64,000 bases of DNA, taken from NCBI RefSeq assembly GCF_022678485.1, contig NZ_JALBYP010000039.1, positions 62,001-126,000 of the forward strand. Direction: 5' to 3'. Of this stretch, positions 26,485 to 35,655 are shown in pieces. The stretch is from Aliiroseovarius sediminis (GTDB lineage Bacteria > Pseudomonadota > Alphaproteobacteria > Rhodobacterales > Rhodobacteraceae). The notes below the pieces were generated by a model. The model was given only the letters and a program-made list of their open reading frames with translations. It did no database searches and was not told where the DNA came from. The position numbers and the translations under genes are program-made. Numbering within the stretch: the stretch's first letter is position 1; every line of letters begins with the position of its first letter.

Positions 26485-26874
26485 CTACCAGTCGCGCGCC
26501 ATCATGATGGTCAGCACACGCATGGTGGTGGCGGGATTGTCCGGGGTCTCGGCACCGTACCGGAAATCCGAACCGGCCTCATAAAGATCGATCTTCCAGA
26601 ACACGGTCTCGCCCCGGATCTCGACCGCCCCAAAATCGTGCCAGCCTTCCGGGTCATTCTCGGGCTCAAAGGTATCGAACGCGCCCGTCGCCTTCACCGC
26701 CTCGGCCATGAAGCCGTCATCGGCCTCCATGAGCGAGCGGGTGACATGCATGCGGCCCTGAATGGGCTGCGCGGGTGGGATCCCGAGACAAGAGAGCTTG
26801 CGAAACGCGTCGTTTTGCGCGGCGATCACGGTCGGGTCCGGGTGGTCTGTCTGGAAATGAGCGGTACTGGTCAT
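26485..26874 (-). CDS. DUF3768 domain protein
   Basis: A 129-residue protein. The sequence NDAFRKLSCLGIPPAQPIQG, the middle FEPENDPEGWHDFGAVEI and the end TMRVLTIMMARDW match the pattern of DUF3768 proteins of alphaproteobacterial plasmids. GGAG precedes the ATG. Cytoplasmic, no known activity. It is part of the minus-strand backbone series with ArdC. Confidence 0.8.
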   Translation of the reverse strand: MTSTAHFQTDHPDPTVIAAQNDAFRKLSCLGIPPAQPIQGRMHVTRSLMEADDGFMAEAVKATGAFDTFEPENDPEGWHDFGAVEIRGETVFWKIDLYEAGSDFRYGAETPDNPATTMRVLTIMMARDW

Positions 26875-26961
26875 GGGGTTCTCCTTTGAGAAGTTAAAAC
26901 ACCCTTCCCAAAGCCCGCTTTCTCTTTTCCGCTTGGCGGATGAATCGAGGCCGAAGGCGCC

Positions 26962-27171
26962 CTACCCGAACAGCCCTTTGGGTTTGTAATTCGGGTTGGG
27001 GATGGTTTCGACCCAGCCACCCTGTTCCTTGATGGTCTCGAGTGCTGCCGAAAGCGGATACGCGCCCTCGGACGAGCTCCACCAATAGGCGCCGCGTTTG
27101 AAGGTGATGATCTTGCGGCGGCCGTCCTCGAAGCAGGCCACCCGCAGCGTCTTGGGTTCCTTGCGTGACAT
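26962..27171 (-). CDS. Small backbone protein, unknown function
   Basis: A 69-residue basic protein: MSRKEPKTLRVACFEDGRRK, then GAYWWSSSEGAYPL and a C-terminal LETIKEQGGWVETIPNPNY. The ATG is 24 bases downstream of the ArdC stop in the same direction, so it is probably in one transcript. The family is not recognised. Small size and position suggest an accessory gene of the conjugative backbone. Confidence 0.6.
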   Translation of the reverse strand: MSRKEPKTLRVACFEDGRRKIITFKRGAYWWSSSEGAYPLSAALETIKEQGGWVETIPNPNYKPKGLFG

Positions 27172-27194
27172 GCGAGTCTCCGTTCTCCGTGTGG

Positions 27195-28133
27195 TCAGGC
27201 GGCCTCGGCACTGCGCCCTGCCCTGCCCGTCTCCGATCTGGCGATCAGATAGTCGCAGGCCCGCTGCGCGTCCGCGGCGTGCCGGAAGATCGCTCCCTTG
27301 TCCGACCGAAGAACGCGCAACCAGTTGTGGAGGTAGGCGGCATTCATCTCGAGCGTATGGGCCGTGAAACCGAGCGTCTGACCCAGGAACACCGAGGTCA
27401 ATTCCGCGACGATCTCCTCGCGCGCATAGGACGTGTTGCCAAACTTCGAGAACCCGAAGTCACGGTTCAGCCGATGCGGGGCTTTTGTGGCATGGGCCAG
27501 CTCATGGGCCCAGACCCCGTAGAAATTGCGCGGGTCCTGGAACCGCGTGATGGATGGCATGTAAACCTTGTCTACGGGTGGCAAATAATACGCTTCCGTG
27601 CCCGTGAAGACGGTCGTGATGTCGATGGCATCGAAAAACGCCTGCATGTGCGGGATGGGCTCGGACGGAAGATGCTCGGGCGCGGGCTCCGGGTCGGGGA
27701 AGAAACTGTCGGGCAGGCCATCGATCTGGCAGGCATTGAACACGCGGTAGGATTTCTGGAAGCGGAATATACGGGCTTTCTCGGAAAGGTCATCCCCGTC
27801 GCTGCGGTCGTGCTCGCCGCCCGCGTCTTTCCGGCTTTGACCGTAGTAGACAACGACAGAGGACTTCTCGCCTTTGCGGACCTTTGCATCCAAAGCATTG
27901 GCTTGAGGAATGGTCATCCAGAAGGGCGAACTGTGGCCCGCCATCACCGTACGCATGGTCAGCAGGAAGTTGTTAACCCCCTGATAGGGCTCACCGCCCA
28001 CGCGCAGGGGGCGTGAGCTGCCGCCAGCGGTCCATGGCTTGCGCCACGGCAGGACGCCGCGCTCGATGATGCGGATGATTTCGTTCGTGATGACCTCGGA
28101 GACATCGAATTTGGGCGTGCGGGATCGGGCCAT
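27195..28133 (-). CDS. ardC: ArdC-type antirestriction protein with zincin domain
   Basis: A 312-residue protein. The N-terminal ArdC domain (about 8-135) has VITNEIIRIIERGVLPWRKP, YQGVNNFLLTM and RKGEKSSVVVYYG; it is known in relatives to bind single-stranded DNA. The C-terminal metallopeptidase-like domain has the HELAHATKAPHR motif (HExxH) and EEIVAELTS with the downstream glutamate. ArdC proteins protect incoming conjugative DNA from host restriction. AGGAGG precedes the ATG. Intact. Confidence 0.9.
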   Translation of the reverse strand: MARSRTPKFDVSEVITNEIIRIIERGVLPWRKPWTAGGSSRPLRVGGEPYQGVNNFLLTMRTVMAGHSSPFWMTIPQANALDAKVRKGEKSSVVVYYGQSRKDAGGEHDRSDGDDLSEKARIFRFQKSYRVFNACQIDGLPDSFFPDPEPAPEHLPSEPIPHMQAFFDAIDITTVFTGTEAYYLPPVDKVYMPSITRFQDPRNFYGVWAHELAHATKAPHRLNRDFGFSKFGNTSYAREEIVAELTSVFLGQTLGFTAHTLEMNAAYLHNWLRVLRSDKGAIFRHAADAQRACDYLIARSETGRAGRSAEAA

Positions 28134-28173
28134 GGCTGGCCTCCTTTCGAGTGTTGATGAGAGGGAGTGGTGA

Positions 28174-28644
28174 TCAGGTTGACTGACGGGCCCGCGGATC
28201 GTTGACGATCCTCGCGCCGAGCTGTTCGACCATGTCGATGTAGGTGTTCAGTGAAACGGACCTGCCGGCACCCGAATTGGCAGCGTCGACCGATCCGTCC
28301 CGCGTCACCCGCGGCAGGTTCGCGAAAGCGATGACATCGGTGACGCGTCGGATATCGATGAACGGCGTGCCAAGTGCGACCGCAAGAGCGGCCAAGGGAA
28401 AGCGCTCGATTGGTGCGAAGGTCGACACGTTGGTCCAACCGAGATGGATGAACGTCCCACCCTCTCCGCAGATCACATGCGCGTCCGACAATATCGCCGC
28501 CTGCCTGAGATACCCGAGATCACGCAGGACAGTCTCGCGTTCAAGCCACCTCGCCAGCTCCGTCTGGCCGGTTCGGCGCAGTTCCTTGTGTCGCCACCAC
28601 GAGGCGACAGTCGCGCGCAACACGCGCAAGAGACCTGTTTGCAT
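28174..28644 (-). CDS. Backbone protein, unknown function
   Basis: A 156-residue protein from MQTGLLRVLRATVASWWRHK, chosen because AAGGGC lies before this ATG; a start at 28659 adds five residues. The N-terminal half is basic and helical. The middle (HVICGEGGTFIHLGWTN) and the PLAALAVALGTPFIDIRRV segment could be a small alpha/beta domain. No family recognised. It lies 40 bases upstream of ardC and is probably cotranscribed with it. Confidence 0.55.
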   Translation of the reverse strand: MQTGLLRVLRATVASWWRHKELRRTGQTELARWLERETVLRDLGYLRQAAILSDAHVICGEGGTFIHLGWTNVSTFAPIERFPLAALAVALGTPFIDIRRVTDVIAFANLPRVTRDGSVDAANSGAGRSVSLNTYIDMVEQLGARIVNDPRARQST

Positions 28645-28893
28645 GGGAATGCCCTTCATCCGGAAAGACAGACCGGAACCCGGCCCGGACCCGTCCGAGG
28701 GACCCCCAAGGCCCCTCATCCGTCAGTCACAAAACCCAAAGGACACTTTCCCTTTCTGCCAGCCCGGAGGCCCAGGCCGAGGAATTCCGAGGGCGTCAGA
28801 ACCGCGGTTCATTTAAAGACCGGCAAGCCTCACCGATGCTTGTCTGATACTTGCTTGGACTCGGCGTTTAGGCTTCGCCTGTGACAAGCCTCT

Positions 28894-29988
28894 TTACGTC
28901 GCTGTCAGGGAATAGCTGGTGCTACGTCCACCAGCGTCGTCTTTCTCAAGAGCTCCCAAGTCGATCAGATCAAGGATGTCGCGATAGGCCGTGTCTTGCG
29001 AACACTTTTCGATCTTCGCATATTTCGACGTCGTAAGCTTTCCTTCGAACCCATCAAGCAGACGGTTGAGCATGTCTCGCTGGCGGTCGTTCATGTTGGC
29101 TGTTCCGTGTTTCTCCCAGAATCGCGCCTTGCGGAACACTGCCTCCAAAATGATCTCTGCCCCATCGAATGCACAATCCAGGCACTCCAGGAACCAAACG
29201 AGCCACGCCGTGACATCCAGCCCCCCTTTCTGCGTCGTCTCGAGCATGTCGTAATAAGCGCTCCGCTCCTGCCGGATTTGCGTCGACATGCTGTAGAACC
29301 GCTGCGCGCTGCCTTCGGATTGCGCCAACGCCATATCGGCGATCGCGCGCGCAATGCGCCCATTGCCATCATCGAAGGGGTGGATCGTGACAAACCACAG
29401 GTGAGCGATAGCGGCATGAATGACAGGATCCGTATCGGGGGGCTGATTGAACCAAGACAAAAAGCGCGCCATCTCTGTATCAAGCCGTGCGGCTTCCGGC
29501 GCCTCAAAATGTACGCGTTCACGACCCATAGGCCCTGACACAACCTCCATGGGTCCGTCACGCCACTGCCCCACCCTGATCCGGGTCATCCCGCTTCGCC
29601 CGGTCGGAAAGAGGGCCGCATGCCAGCCAAACAGACGCTCCGCATCCAGTGGCTGGTCATACGCTTGGGTCGCGTCCAACATCATCTCGACAACGCCATC
29701 AACATGGCGATCAGATGGGATCAGCCCGGCAATCTCAAAGCCCAACCGTTTTGCGATTGACGAGCGAACCTGATCCTTATCGAGTGTTTCGCCTTCGATC
29801 TCGCTGCTCTTGACGACATCGCTGGTGAGTGTGCGCAGCATCGCCTCGTTGCGAAGACCAAAGCCAAGTCCTTCCATGCGTCCCAAGAGCTTTCCTTGAC
29901 GGTGGCGGACCGCGGCAAGTTGTGAAGACAGTTTGGCCTTGTCCCAAGTAAACTGCGGCCAATCAGGGATTTCGTGAATGTAGGTCAT
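28894..29988 (-). CDS. Fic-family protein (AMPylase type) with wHTH tail
   Basis: A 364-residue protein. The N-terminal DUF4172-like region starts MTYIHEIPDWPQFTWDKAK. The inhibitory motif SSEIEGE (S-x3-E-G) is near residue 60, as in self-inhibited class II Fic proteins. The active loop HPFDDGNGRIARA is near residue 205. The C-terminal part (about 290-360) is a winged-helix-like region (TSKYAKIEKCSQDTAYRDIL). Fic enzymes transfer AMP to hydroxyl side chains of target proteins. Two inverted repeats lie directly before the start and may be its own operator. Confidence 0.9.
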   Translation of the reverse strand: MTYIHEIPDWPQFTWDKAKLSSQLAAVRHRQGKLLGRMEGLGFGLRNEAMLRTLTSDVVKSSEIEGETLDKDQVRSSIAKRLGFEIAGLIPSDRHVDGVVEMMLDATQAYDQPLDAERLFGWHAALFPTGRSGMTRIRVGQWRDGPMEVVSGPMGRERVHFEAPEAARLDTEMARFLSWFNQPPDTDPVIHAAIAHLWFVTIHPFDDGNGRIARAIADMALAQSEGSAQRFYSMSTQIRQERSAYYDMLETTQKGGLDVTAWLVWFLECLDCAFDGAEIILEAVFRKARFWEKHGTANMNDRQRDMLNRLLDGFEGKLTTSKYAKIEKCSQDTAYRDILDLIDLGALEKDDAGGRSTSYSLTAT

Positions 29989-30002
29989 ATTTTACGCATT
30001 CC

Positions 30003-30088
30003 TTGCGGAGATTATACCGCACAATCTCCGCAAGACAATAATAATCACCGCGAAATATGCGGAGGATAAAGTCGGCAATCTCCGCATA
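30003..30088. promoter_or_regulatory. Two inverted repeats upstream of the Fic gene (operator)
   Basis: First site: TTGCGGAGATT (30003-30013), nine-base spacer, AATCTCCGCAA (30023-30033), perfect over 11 bp. Second site: TATGCGGAG (30056-30064) and CTCCGCATA (30080-30088), perfect over 9 bp. Both use the half-site TGCGGAGATT or a close variant, giving four copies within 90 bases. They begin 15 bases upstream of the Fic ATG, which suits autoregulation by the protein's winged-helix tail. Confidence 0.65.
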
Positions 30089-30108
30089 CCCCCTCTGGGC
30101 CTCTGAAC

Positions 30109-30240
30109 GTACCCCCGCACCGTAATCTGATGCACCGCATCCTGCTTGAACTCATCGCTGTATTTGCTTGTCCCCATGTCGGCCTCCTCACCTCAAAATC
30201 AGGGGGCAAAGCGTCTACAAATCTAGGGGCACCTCAGTCA
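30109..30240 (-). pseudogene. 5' remnant of an IS3-family element
   Basis: Minus strand from 30177 reads MGTSKYSDEFKQDAVHQITV RGY, the N-terminus of an IS3 OrfA helix-turn-helix protein, preceded by GAGGAGG. The frame then loses similarity at about 30109. The terminal-like sequence TGAGGTGCCCCTAG (around 30225-30238) marks the element's outer end. The rest of the element is gone. Confidence 0.65.
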
Positions 30241-30750
30241 AGGAAACACAACTGCCGCTCACAAATGTTCCAGAATTTGTCCGATCTCACAGCATCAAGC
30301 CCGTTGGGCCTAGAAAGGAGACGCCCGACACCCCGATCAATTCATATCTATCAAGTGGTAAGGCCGCGAAGACTGCATCCGGCGCGCCTGCAGTTGTCCA
30401 GAATAGCGATTAATCAAGCGGGCGTTTATCCGCCCACCCGTCACTGAGATAAAGATAAGGGCCTTTTTGTCACAACCCGTGAAATATGCCGGCTGCAGAT
30501 ATACCTGAGTAATTTGATCAAGATCAAGTTGTCATGCCCTAGTGCCCTGTAGTAAACGTCTCAAGAATCGATAGAAAGGCATTGCTCGGCCTAACGTTCA
30601 TAAGCAAATCCGGTTGCTTTGCGCCTCGTCTCACTTGGTGGAAATCCGGGTGAAGGGACAGCAGAGCAGCCCAAGCCAGCAGTGCGGTCCACCGCCCCAG
30701 CCAGCCAGCACAGACCGATAACACGGACCGAAAAGCGCTGAAGAGGGGCA
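30241..30750. other. Leader region of the TonB/ABC/NnrS cluster
   Basis: About 510 bases without an intact gene. A plus-strand stretch ending near 30413 (KETPDTPINSYLSSGKAAKT then a stop) could be the tail of a lost gene. The key element is the FNR-type box at 30514-30527, about 225 bases before the receptor start. Confidence 0.4.
30514..30527. promoter_or_regulatory. FNR/Dnr/NnrR-type box
   Basis: TTGATCAAGATCAA is a perfect match to the symmetric consensus TTGAT-N4-ATCAA bound by FNR/CRP-family oxygen and NO sensors. It lies upstream of the TonB receptor and the NnrS-containing cluster. This predicts induction at low oxygen or in the presence of NO. A long leader separates the box from the start codon. 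Confidence 0.75.
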
Positions 30751-32759
30751 ATGACATTGACCAGGCAAGACACCACCCGAACGGCAGGGGCCATGACGCG
30801 CCTTGGCACGAGACTGTTTCTGACCTCGGCACTCACCCTGTGTGGCACGATCACACTGGCGCAAACTGCCGGGCAGACAAGCGATACCGCGCGCAACAAA
30901 GCCACGATAACAGCCCAGCAGAAGAAACAGATGCAGATGCGCAAGATGCAGGCCGAGATGGCGGCGAAAAAGCGCAACGCCATTCCGCGCACTACGGCCA
31001 TCTATGACCCTGTGGGCGGTTTCAGAGGCCGCAACCTCAAGCGTGGCGATACCGCGACCTGCCTGCAATGGCGCGGCGGCCCGCAAGGCACCCTGCTGCC
31101 GATTGGCATGACACCGCCGCCAGTGCCGATGCCCGGCACCCATGGCGTTGTCGGCCTGTCCTATAACGCCGGCTGCGAGCGCGCCGAGGCCCTTGCAAAC
31201 ATGTCGACCAGGGTCGATAATTTCTTTGTTCGCGGCACAGTATATTCCGAATCTTTGGGCAGTTATGACGCGCCTGGCGGCATTGCGGTCGACAGTGGAA
31301 GTGATCGGCTTCCTATGCGCTTGGGGCTGGTTATGTGACACAGGATGGCTCGTTCTTCAGTTTCGACGTAAAAAGGATGCGTCGTGACGAAATCCGCTTC
31401 CCTGGCGCGGCAGCCGACACCCGTCAGTTCGATGTCAACCGTTACGAGGTCGCCGGCAAGCTGATGTTGCAAAGCTCCGGCCTCACATCGCTCAGCTTCT
31501 CGGGTGCCTGGTCCGAGTTCGACCGAACCGACGATAACTTCACCTATCGCACCGTCGCCACGCCGCCGACCGAGGTACGCCTGCATCGTGAAACTGCCGA
31601 TGCCCGCGTTGCGCTTGATGGCGGAGATAACGCCCTCTCATGGACGCTGGGGCTTGAATACAGCCTCGATCGGCGTGATGGGACCCGCTATCAGGGTGCC
31701 ACGCTTGCCGCACAGTCGCCGAATTTCGCCGATGCAGAAGTGTCCAGCTATTCGATTACGGCCGATGGCATCTGGGCCTTGGGTCAGGATCGGCGGATCA
31801 ACGGTGGTCTGCAGCTTGATTTCGTCGAAGCCAAGCTGGGTGGGATCGACCGAATTGGTCTTGTGACCGGCGGAGGCGCGACCCCTACGCCACGGCAGAT
31901 GTTTTTCGCGACATATGGCTATACCGGCGACGGAAGTGCCAGCGAGGTCAACCCAAGCGCCTATCTGCGGTATGAGAAAGACCTGAAACTGCAGGGCGAT
32001 GGCAAGGGGCAATATTTCGCTGCGCTTTCCTACGAGACACGTACCGCCACGCCGTTCGAACGTTACTTTACGTCGTTTACACCCCCTGTGGCTCCTGCGG
32101 TTCTGAAAACTTGGATCGGCAACCCGGACCTCGATCCCGAACGCCACCTGATGATCGAGACGGGTGCGGGCATGCGCAGCGGTCCCTGGACGCTGGCAGG
32201 ACGGGCCTATGCCGACTATGTTCAGGACTACATTCTGTGGGACAGGGCACGCGGACAAGCTGGAGTGTCCCGAACCGATGGCGCCAATATCTTCCGCAAT
32301 GTCGATGCCGTGATTGCGGGTGTCGAGGCCTCGGCCAGGTATGAGTTCGGCAATGGCTACTGGGCGGGGGCCGATCTGTGGCTGACCCGTGGCCAGAACA
32401 CCACCGACGACCGTCCCATCGGGCAAATTCCACCTGCAGAAGGCGCGCTGAAACTGGGGTGGAGCAAAGACAAATGGGCGGTTCAGGGCACGGTTCACAT
32501 GGTCGCCAAGTCAAGCCGCCTTGACAATTCCATCGCCACCGGGTCGGGCGTTGATGGCGCGGCTAACGGTTATGCCCCGCTTGATCTTGAGGCGACGTGG
32601 AAGCCTCGGCCCAATCTGTCTGTCGGTTTCGGCGTCGATAACGTGTTTGACAAGGCCTACACCCCGCTAATCGAGCGGCAAGACATCAGCGATCCCTTCT
32701 ACGCCACACCTGTTGCTCCGGGCCGGTCGGTCTGGGTTGCGGCGACGATGCGGTTTTGA
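30751..32759 (+). pseudogene. TonB-dependent receptor (copper/NosA-OprC type), frameshifted
   Basis: Two overlapping frames make one receptor. The first (30751-31338) has a signal-like start (MTRLGTRLFLTSALTLCGTI) and ends in FFVRGTVYSESLGSYDAPGG. The second continues GYVTQDGSFFSFDVKRMRRD, RFPGAAADTRQFDVNRYEV and finishes VWVAATMRF with the C-terminal aromatic of an outer-membrane barrel. The reading shifts near 31300-31312, where one base seems missing (the expected YALGAGYVTQDG is recovered by one insertion). Features resemble NosA/OprC copper receptors, but the plug is unusual. A sequencing error, not a true lesion, is possible. Confidence 0.65.
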
Positions 32760-32818
32760 CTTTGCGGATTACCCCGTTCCTTAGCCAGTCCTAGCCGGGA
32801 ACTCATAAGGAGAACGAC

Positions 32819-33286
32819 ATGAAAAAAACTCTAATGAAGGGCATTTGCCTTGCCGCGCTATTGGCGGCCCCGATAACTGCCCTTGCAGAAGATGCTGCCC
32901 CCGGCGCTGCGCCTTTGATCAATGAATATGCGCTGATCTTTCCGGCCAACATGCCTCATTTGATGGCGACGATCGGCGCACACCGTGGTGAACTAGACCT
33001 GACAGAGGCGCAGAGCGCCGAGGTTGATGCAATTTTTGCCGAGGTTCCGGCACGTATTAAGCCCCTTTTCACCAAAGCCAAGGAACTGGAAACCGTCATT
33101 TCAAACGATGTGATGGCCGGAGCGCTGCTTGAGGGTTTAGGGCCGCAGCTCGACGAGCTGGCGGCGGTGAAACGCGAGGCAGCCGAGGTGCATATCGCCT
33201 GTATCAACAGAGTCCGAAGCATGTTGTCACCGGAACAATATGCCAAGGTTTTGGAACTAGCCGGACATGCGGGCAAGGGTGTTTGA
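32819..33286 (+). CDS. Periplasmic LTxxQ (CpxP/Spy-like) protein
   Basis: A 155-residue protein with a signal peptide (MKKTLMKGICLAALLAAPIT, cleavage after ALAE). The mature part is helical with two LTxxQ-type motifs (LDLTEAQSAEVDAIF and MLSPEQYAKVLEL). Such proteins act as periplasmic chaperones or metal/stress sensors. AAGGAG precedes the ATG. It lies 60 bases after the receptor and just before a membrane protein, in one apparent operon. The function in this cluster is inferred. Confidence 0.75.
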   Translation: MKKTLMKGICLAALLAAPITALAEDAAPGAAPLINEYALIFPANMPHLMATIGAHRGELDLTEAQSAEVDAIFAEVPARIKPLFTKAKELETVISNDVMAGALLEGLGPQLDELAAVKREAAEVHIACINRVRSMLSPEQYAKVLELAGHAGKGV

Positions 33287-33289
33287 CCC

Positions 33290-33751
33290 ATGGCAAAGCT
33301 GAAAGCACTGCTGGTCCACCTTGGCGTTCTGATCACGTTGCTTGCCGCCGCGGTTGCTATGGCGACGTGGCAGGGCGCACTTCTGCCCTTTGATCTACGA
33401 TATTCGGTGATGGTGACGGGGGCGGGACTGGTGCTTTTGGTGCTGGGTTGGGGGCTTTTATGGCTTGTTCCGGTGGTGTTATCTGCGCTGATGCGGCCGC
33501 TTAGCGGGCGTATCGCGCTCGCCCCGCTCGGCGTGCTGGGGTTCGTTTTGCTGCATCGGGCCTTCGGACCGGCGCGCGGCTTTGCACCACTGGACACGCT
33601 GACATGGCCGGATGCGGCGCTGCTCTATCTTTTTCCCGTGACGCTGTCACTGGTGATCGGCTCAGCACTTGGCATGTTGGTTCGGCTCGTCCGCAAGAAA
33701 ACAACATATATACGAACTCAAACGCAGGCCGAGCCTGCTTCACAAGGATGA
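33290..33751 (+). CDS. Four-helix membrane protein, unknown function
   Basis: A 153-residue protein with hydrophobic stretches at about 10-30, 37-60, 78-95 and 105-125 (VHLGVLITLLAAAVAMATW, MVTGAGLVLLVLGWGLLW). The C-terminus is basic and cytoplasmic-like. It begins three bases after the LTxxQ gene stop and its end overlaps the next gene's first ATG, so it is part of the operon. No family recognised; perhaps an accessory membrane partner of the transporter. Confidence 0.7.
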   Translation: MAKLKALLVHLGVLITLLAAAVAMATWQGALLPFDLRYSVMVTGAGLVLLVLGWGLLWLVPVVLSALMRPLSGRIALAPLGVLGFVLLHRAFGPARGFAPLDTLTWPDAALLYLFPVTLSLVIGSALGMLVRLVRKKTTYIRTQTQAEPASQG

Positions 33752-33756
33752 AGACC

Positions 33757-34755
33757 ATGACAACCAAACCCTTTAACCTGACGCGTCGCGGCATCCTTGC
33801 CGGAGCCGCAGCCAGCCTTGCCCTTCCAGGTATCGTACGTGCCGATACGGCCAAAATCGAAAAATTGGGCCTTTGGGGCCCACCCGCCGGACCGTCGATC
33901 ACGTTGTCGCACGCGGTCGGCCAAGACATGTTCAAAGACATCGCGACCGACGCGACGATGAACGCCTGGCGCACCCCGGATGAGCTGCGCGCCGGGCTTA
34001 CCTCGGGGCAGATGCTGCTGTCGGTGGTTCCGATCCAAGCGGCGGCACGTCTTTACAACAAGGGCTTTCCGATCCGTCTGGCCAACGTGATGACCAACGG
34101 TTTGCTTTACATCCTGACCGGCGATGAGGGCATCAACGCCATCGCCGACCTGAAGGGCAAGCATGTGGTCGTGCCGTTCCGAGGTGACGTGCCCGAGATC
34201 ATCTTCGGCCAGCTTCTGACCCATCACGGTATCGACGCCGAAGCAGACATCAAGTTGACCTATGCCGGCACGCCGATCGAGGCGATGCAGCTATTGTTGG
34301 CGGGCCGGGTCGACGCGGCGCTGACGGCCGAACCGGCCAGCACCGCCGGGATCACCATGGCGAAACAAGCCGGTAAGGCGCTGCGCCGCGCGATCAACCT
34401 GCAAGACGCTTTTGGCGAGATGACCGCAGGCTCCCCCGCCGTGCCGCAGGCCGGACTGGCGGTGATGCAGGGCTTTCTTGATAACCACGGCGCGGTGCTA
34501 CCGGCCATCCTTGATGTGATCGCCGCCGCGACCACCGAAGTGCTCGCCGATCCGACAGCGGCCAACCTCTCCATCGCAACAGAACAATTGGGTATGCCCG
34601 CGCCGCTTTTGGCCGGCTCGATCCCGCATTCCAACCTTGTTGCCCGCCCGGCAGCCGAGGCCCGTGGCGATGTGGAGCGTATGCTGACGGCCATGGGCGC
34701 ACCCGATTTCGCCAATCTGGGCGGGAGCTTGCCTGACGATGGCTTCTATCTCTGA
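33757..34755 (+). CDS. ABC transporter substrate-binding protein, Tat-type signal (SsuA/NMT1-like)
   Basis: About 332 residues from MTTKPFNLTRRGIL; AAGGA is spaced well for this ATG, and 33748 is an alternative. The signal contains a twin arginine (LTRRGILAGAAASLALPGIV), so export may be by Tat, perhaps with a bound cofactor. The mature fold is of the nitrate/sulfonate/thiamine binding class (DLKGKHVVVPFRGDVPEIIF, LLAGRVDAALTAEPAS). It is followed by permease and ATPase genes. The substrate is unknown; the copper and NO context suggests a metal chelate or related compound. Confidence 0.8.
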   Translation: MTTKPFNLTRRGILAGAAASLALPGIVRADTAKIEKLGLWGPPAGPSITLSHAVGQDMFKDIATDATMNAWRTPDELRAGLTSGQMLLSVVPIQAAARLYNKGFPIRLANVMTNGLLYILTGDEGINAIADLKGKHVVVPFRGDVPEIIFGQLLTHHGIDAEADIKLTYAGTPIEAMQLLLAGRVDAALTAEPASTAGITMAKQAGKALRRAINLQDAFGEMTAGSPAVPQAGLAVMQGFLDNHGAVLPAILDVIAAATTEVLADPTAANLSIATEQLGMPAPLLAGSIPHSNLVARPAAEARGDVERMLTAMGAPDFANLGGSLPDDGFYL

Positions 34756-34857
34756 GCTCGATACCCCTTTGGCCGCCTGCATTGCGGGCGGCTTTGCCGC
34801 ACTTGTCGCACAAAACCGGCCACGGTACTGACCATCTAACTCAAGGAACATGGCACC

Positions 34858-35655
34858 ATGACACGCGCAAGCCGCATACTCGAATTCCTCTGGTCAGGTT
34901 GGTCCGGACTGGCGGCGCTGTGCCTGTTGGCAGCGGTCTGGCAAGCGGGGCACGAGGCCTACGGGCCGTTCATCCTGACCTCGCCCTTGGAAACGATACA
35001 GGCCATCGGCGTGCTGGCCACCAGCGGCAAGGCCTGGGAAATCGCAGCGCTGACCTTGCAACGTGCAGTCAGCGGTTTTGCCCTGGTAGCGCTTGCAGGC
35101 ACGGCGCTTGGTGTCGCGGGGGGTTATTCGCCGGCCACGATGCGGTTGGTCACGCCGCTCATCACCGTGCTGATGGGGGTGCCGCCTATCGCCTGGATTG
35201 TACTAGCTATGATCTGGTTCGGTGGCTCGGATGCCACGGTGAGGGTGGTGATCGTGATCTCGGCGCTCCCTACGGTCTTCATAGGCGCGGCGCGCGGGAT
35301 TACCACGCGTGATCCGATGCTGGACAAGATGTCAGAAGCCTTCGGGGCGGGGCCGGTGCGGCGGCTCTTCGGCATCGGGCTTAGACAAACAACCACGACG
35401 CTTTTCCCGGCTTTCGCGCTGGCACTCGGAACCTCGTTCAAGGTCGCGGTGATGGCCGAGCTTCTGTCCAACGCGGGCGGTATCGGCGGCGCGCTGGCAC
35501 TGGCACGGATCAACCTCGATATCGCGCAGGCGCTGGCTTGGGTGAGCATCGCGGTGATCCTGCTGATCGTGGTCGAATACACACTGGTTCAACCGGTGAA
35601 ATCCGAAATCGACCGCTGGCGCCACGCCGCGCAACCATGGGGTGTCAAACGATGA
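34858..35655 (+). CDS. ABC transporter permease (SsuC/TauC-like)
   Basis: A 265-residue integral membrane protein with about six helices. The EAA-type loop is visible as KMSEAFGAGPVRRLFGI, and GLRQTTTTLFPAFALAL follows. AAGGAAC precedes the ATG. The permease stop overlaps the ATPase start (ATGA), so the two are coupled. It is of the sulfonate/nitrate/taurine importer class. Confidence 0.85.
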   Translation: MTRASRILEFLWSGWSGLAALCLLAAVWQAGHEAYGPFILTSPLETIQAIGVLATSGKAWEIAALTLQRAVSGFALVALAGTALGVAGGYSPATMRLVTPLITVLMGVPPIAWIVLAMIWFGGSDATVRVVIVISALPTVFIGAARGITTRDPMLDKMSEAFGAGPVRRLFGIGLRQTTTTLFPAFALALGTSFKVAVMAELLSNAGGIGGALALARINLDIAQALAWVSIAVILLIVVEYTLVQPVKSEIDRWRHAAQPWGVKR

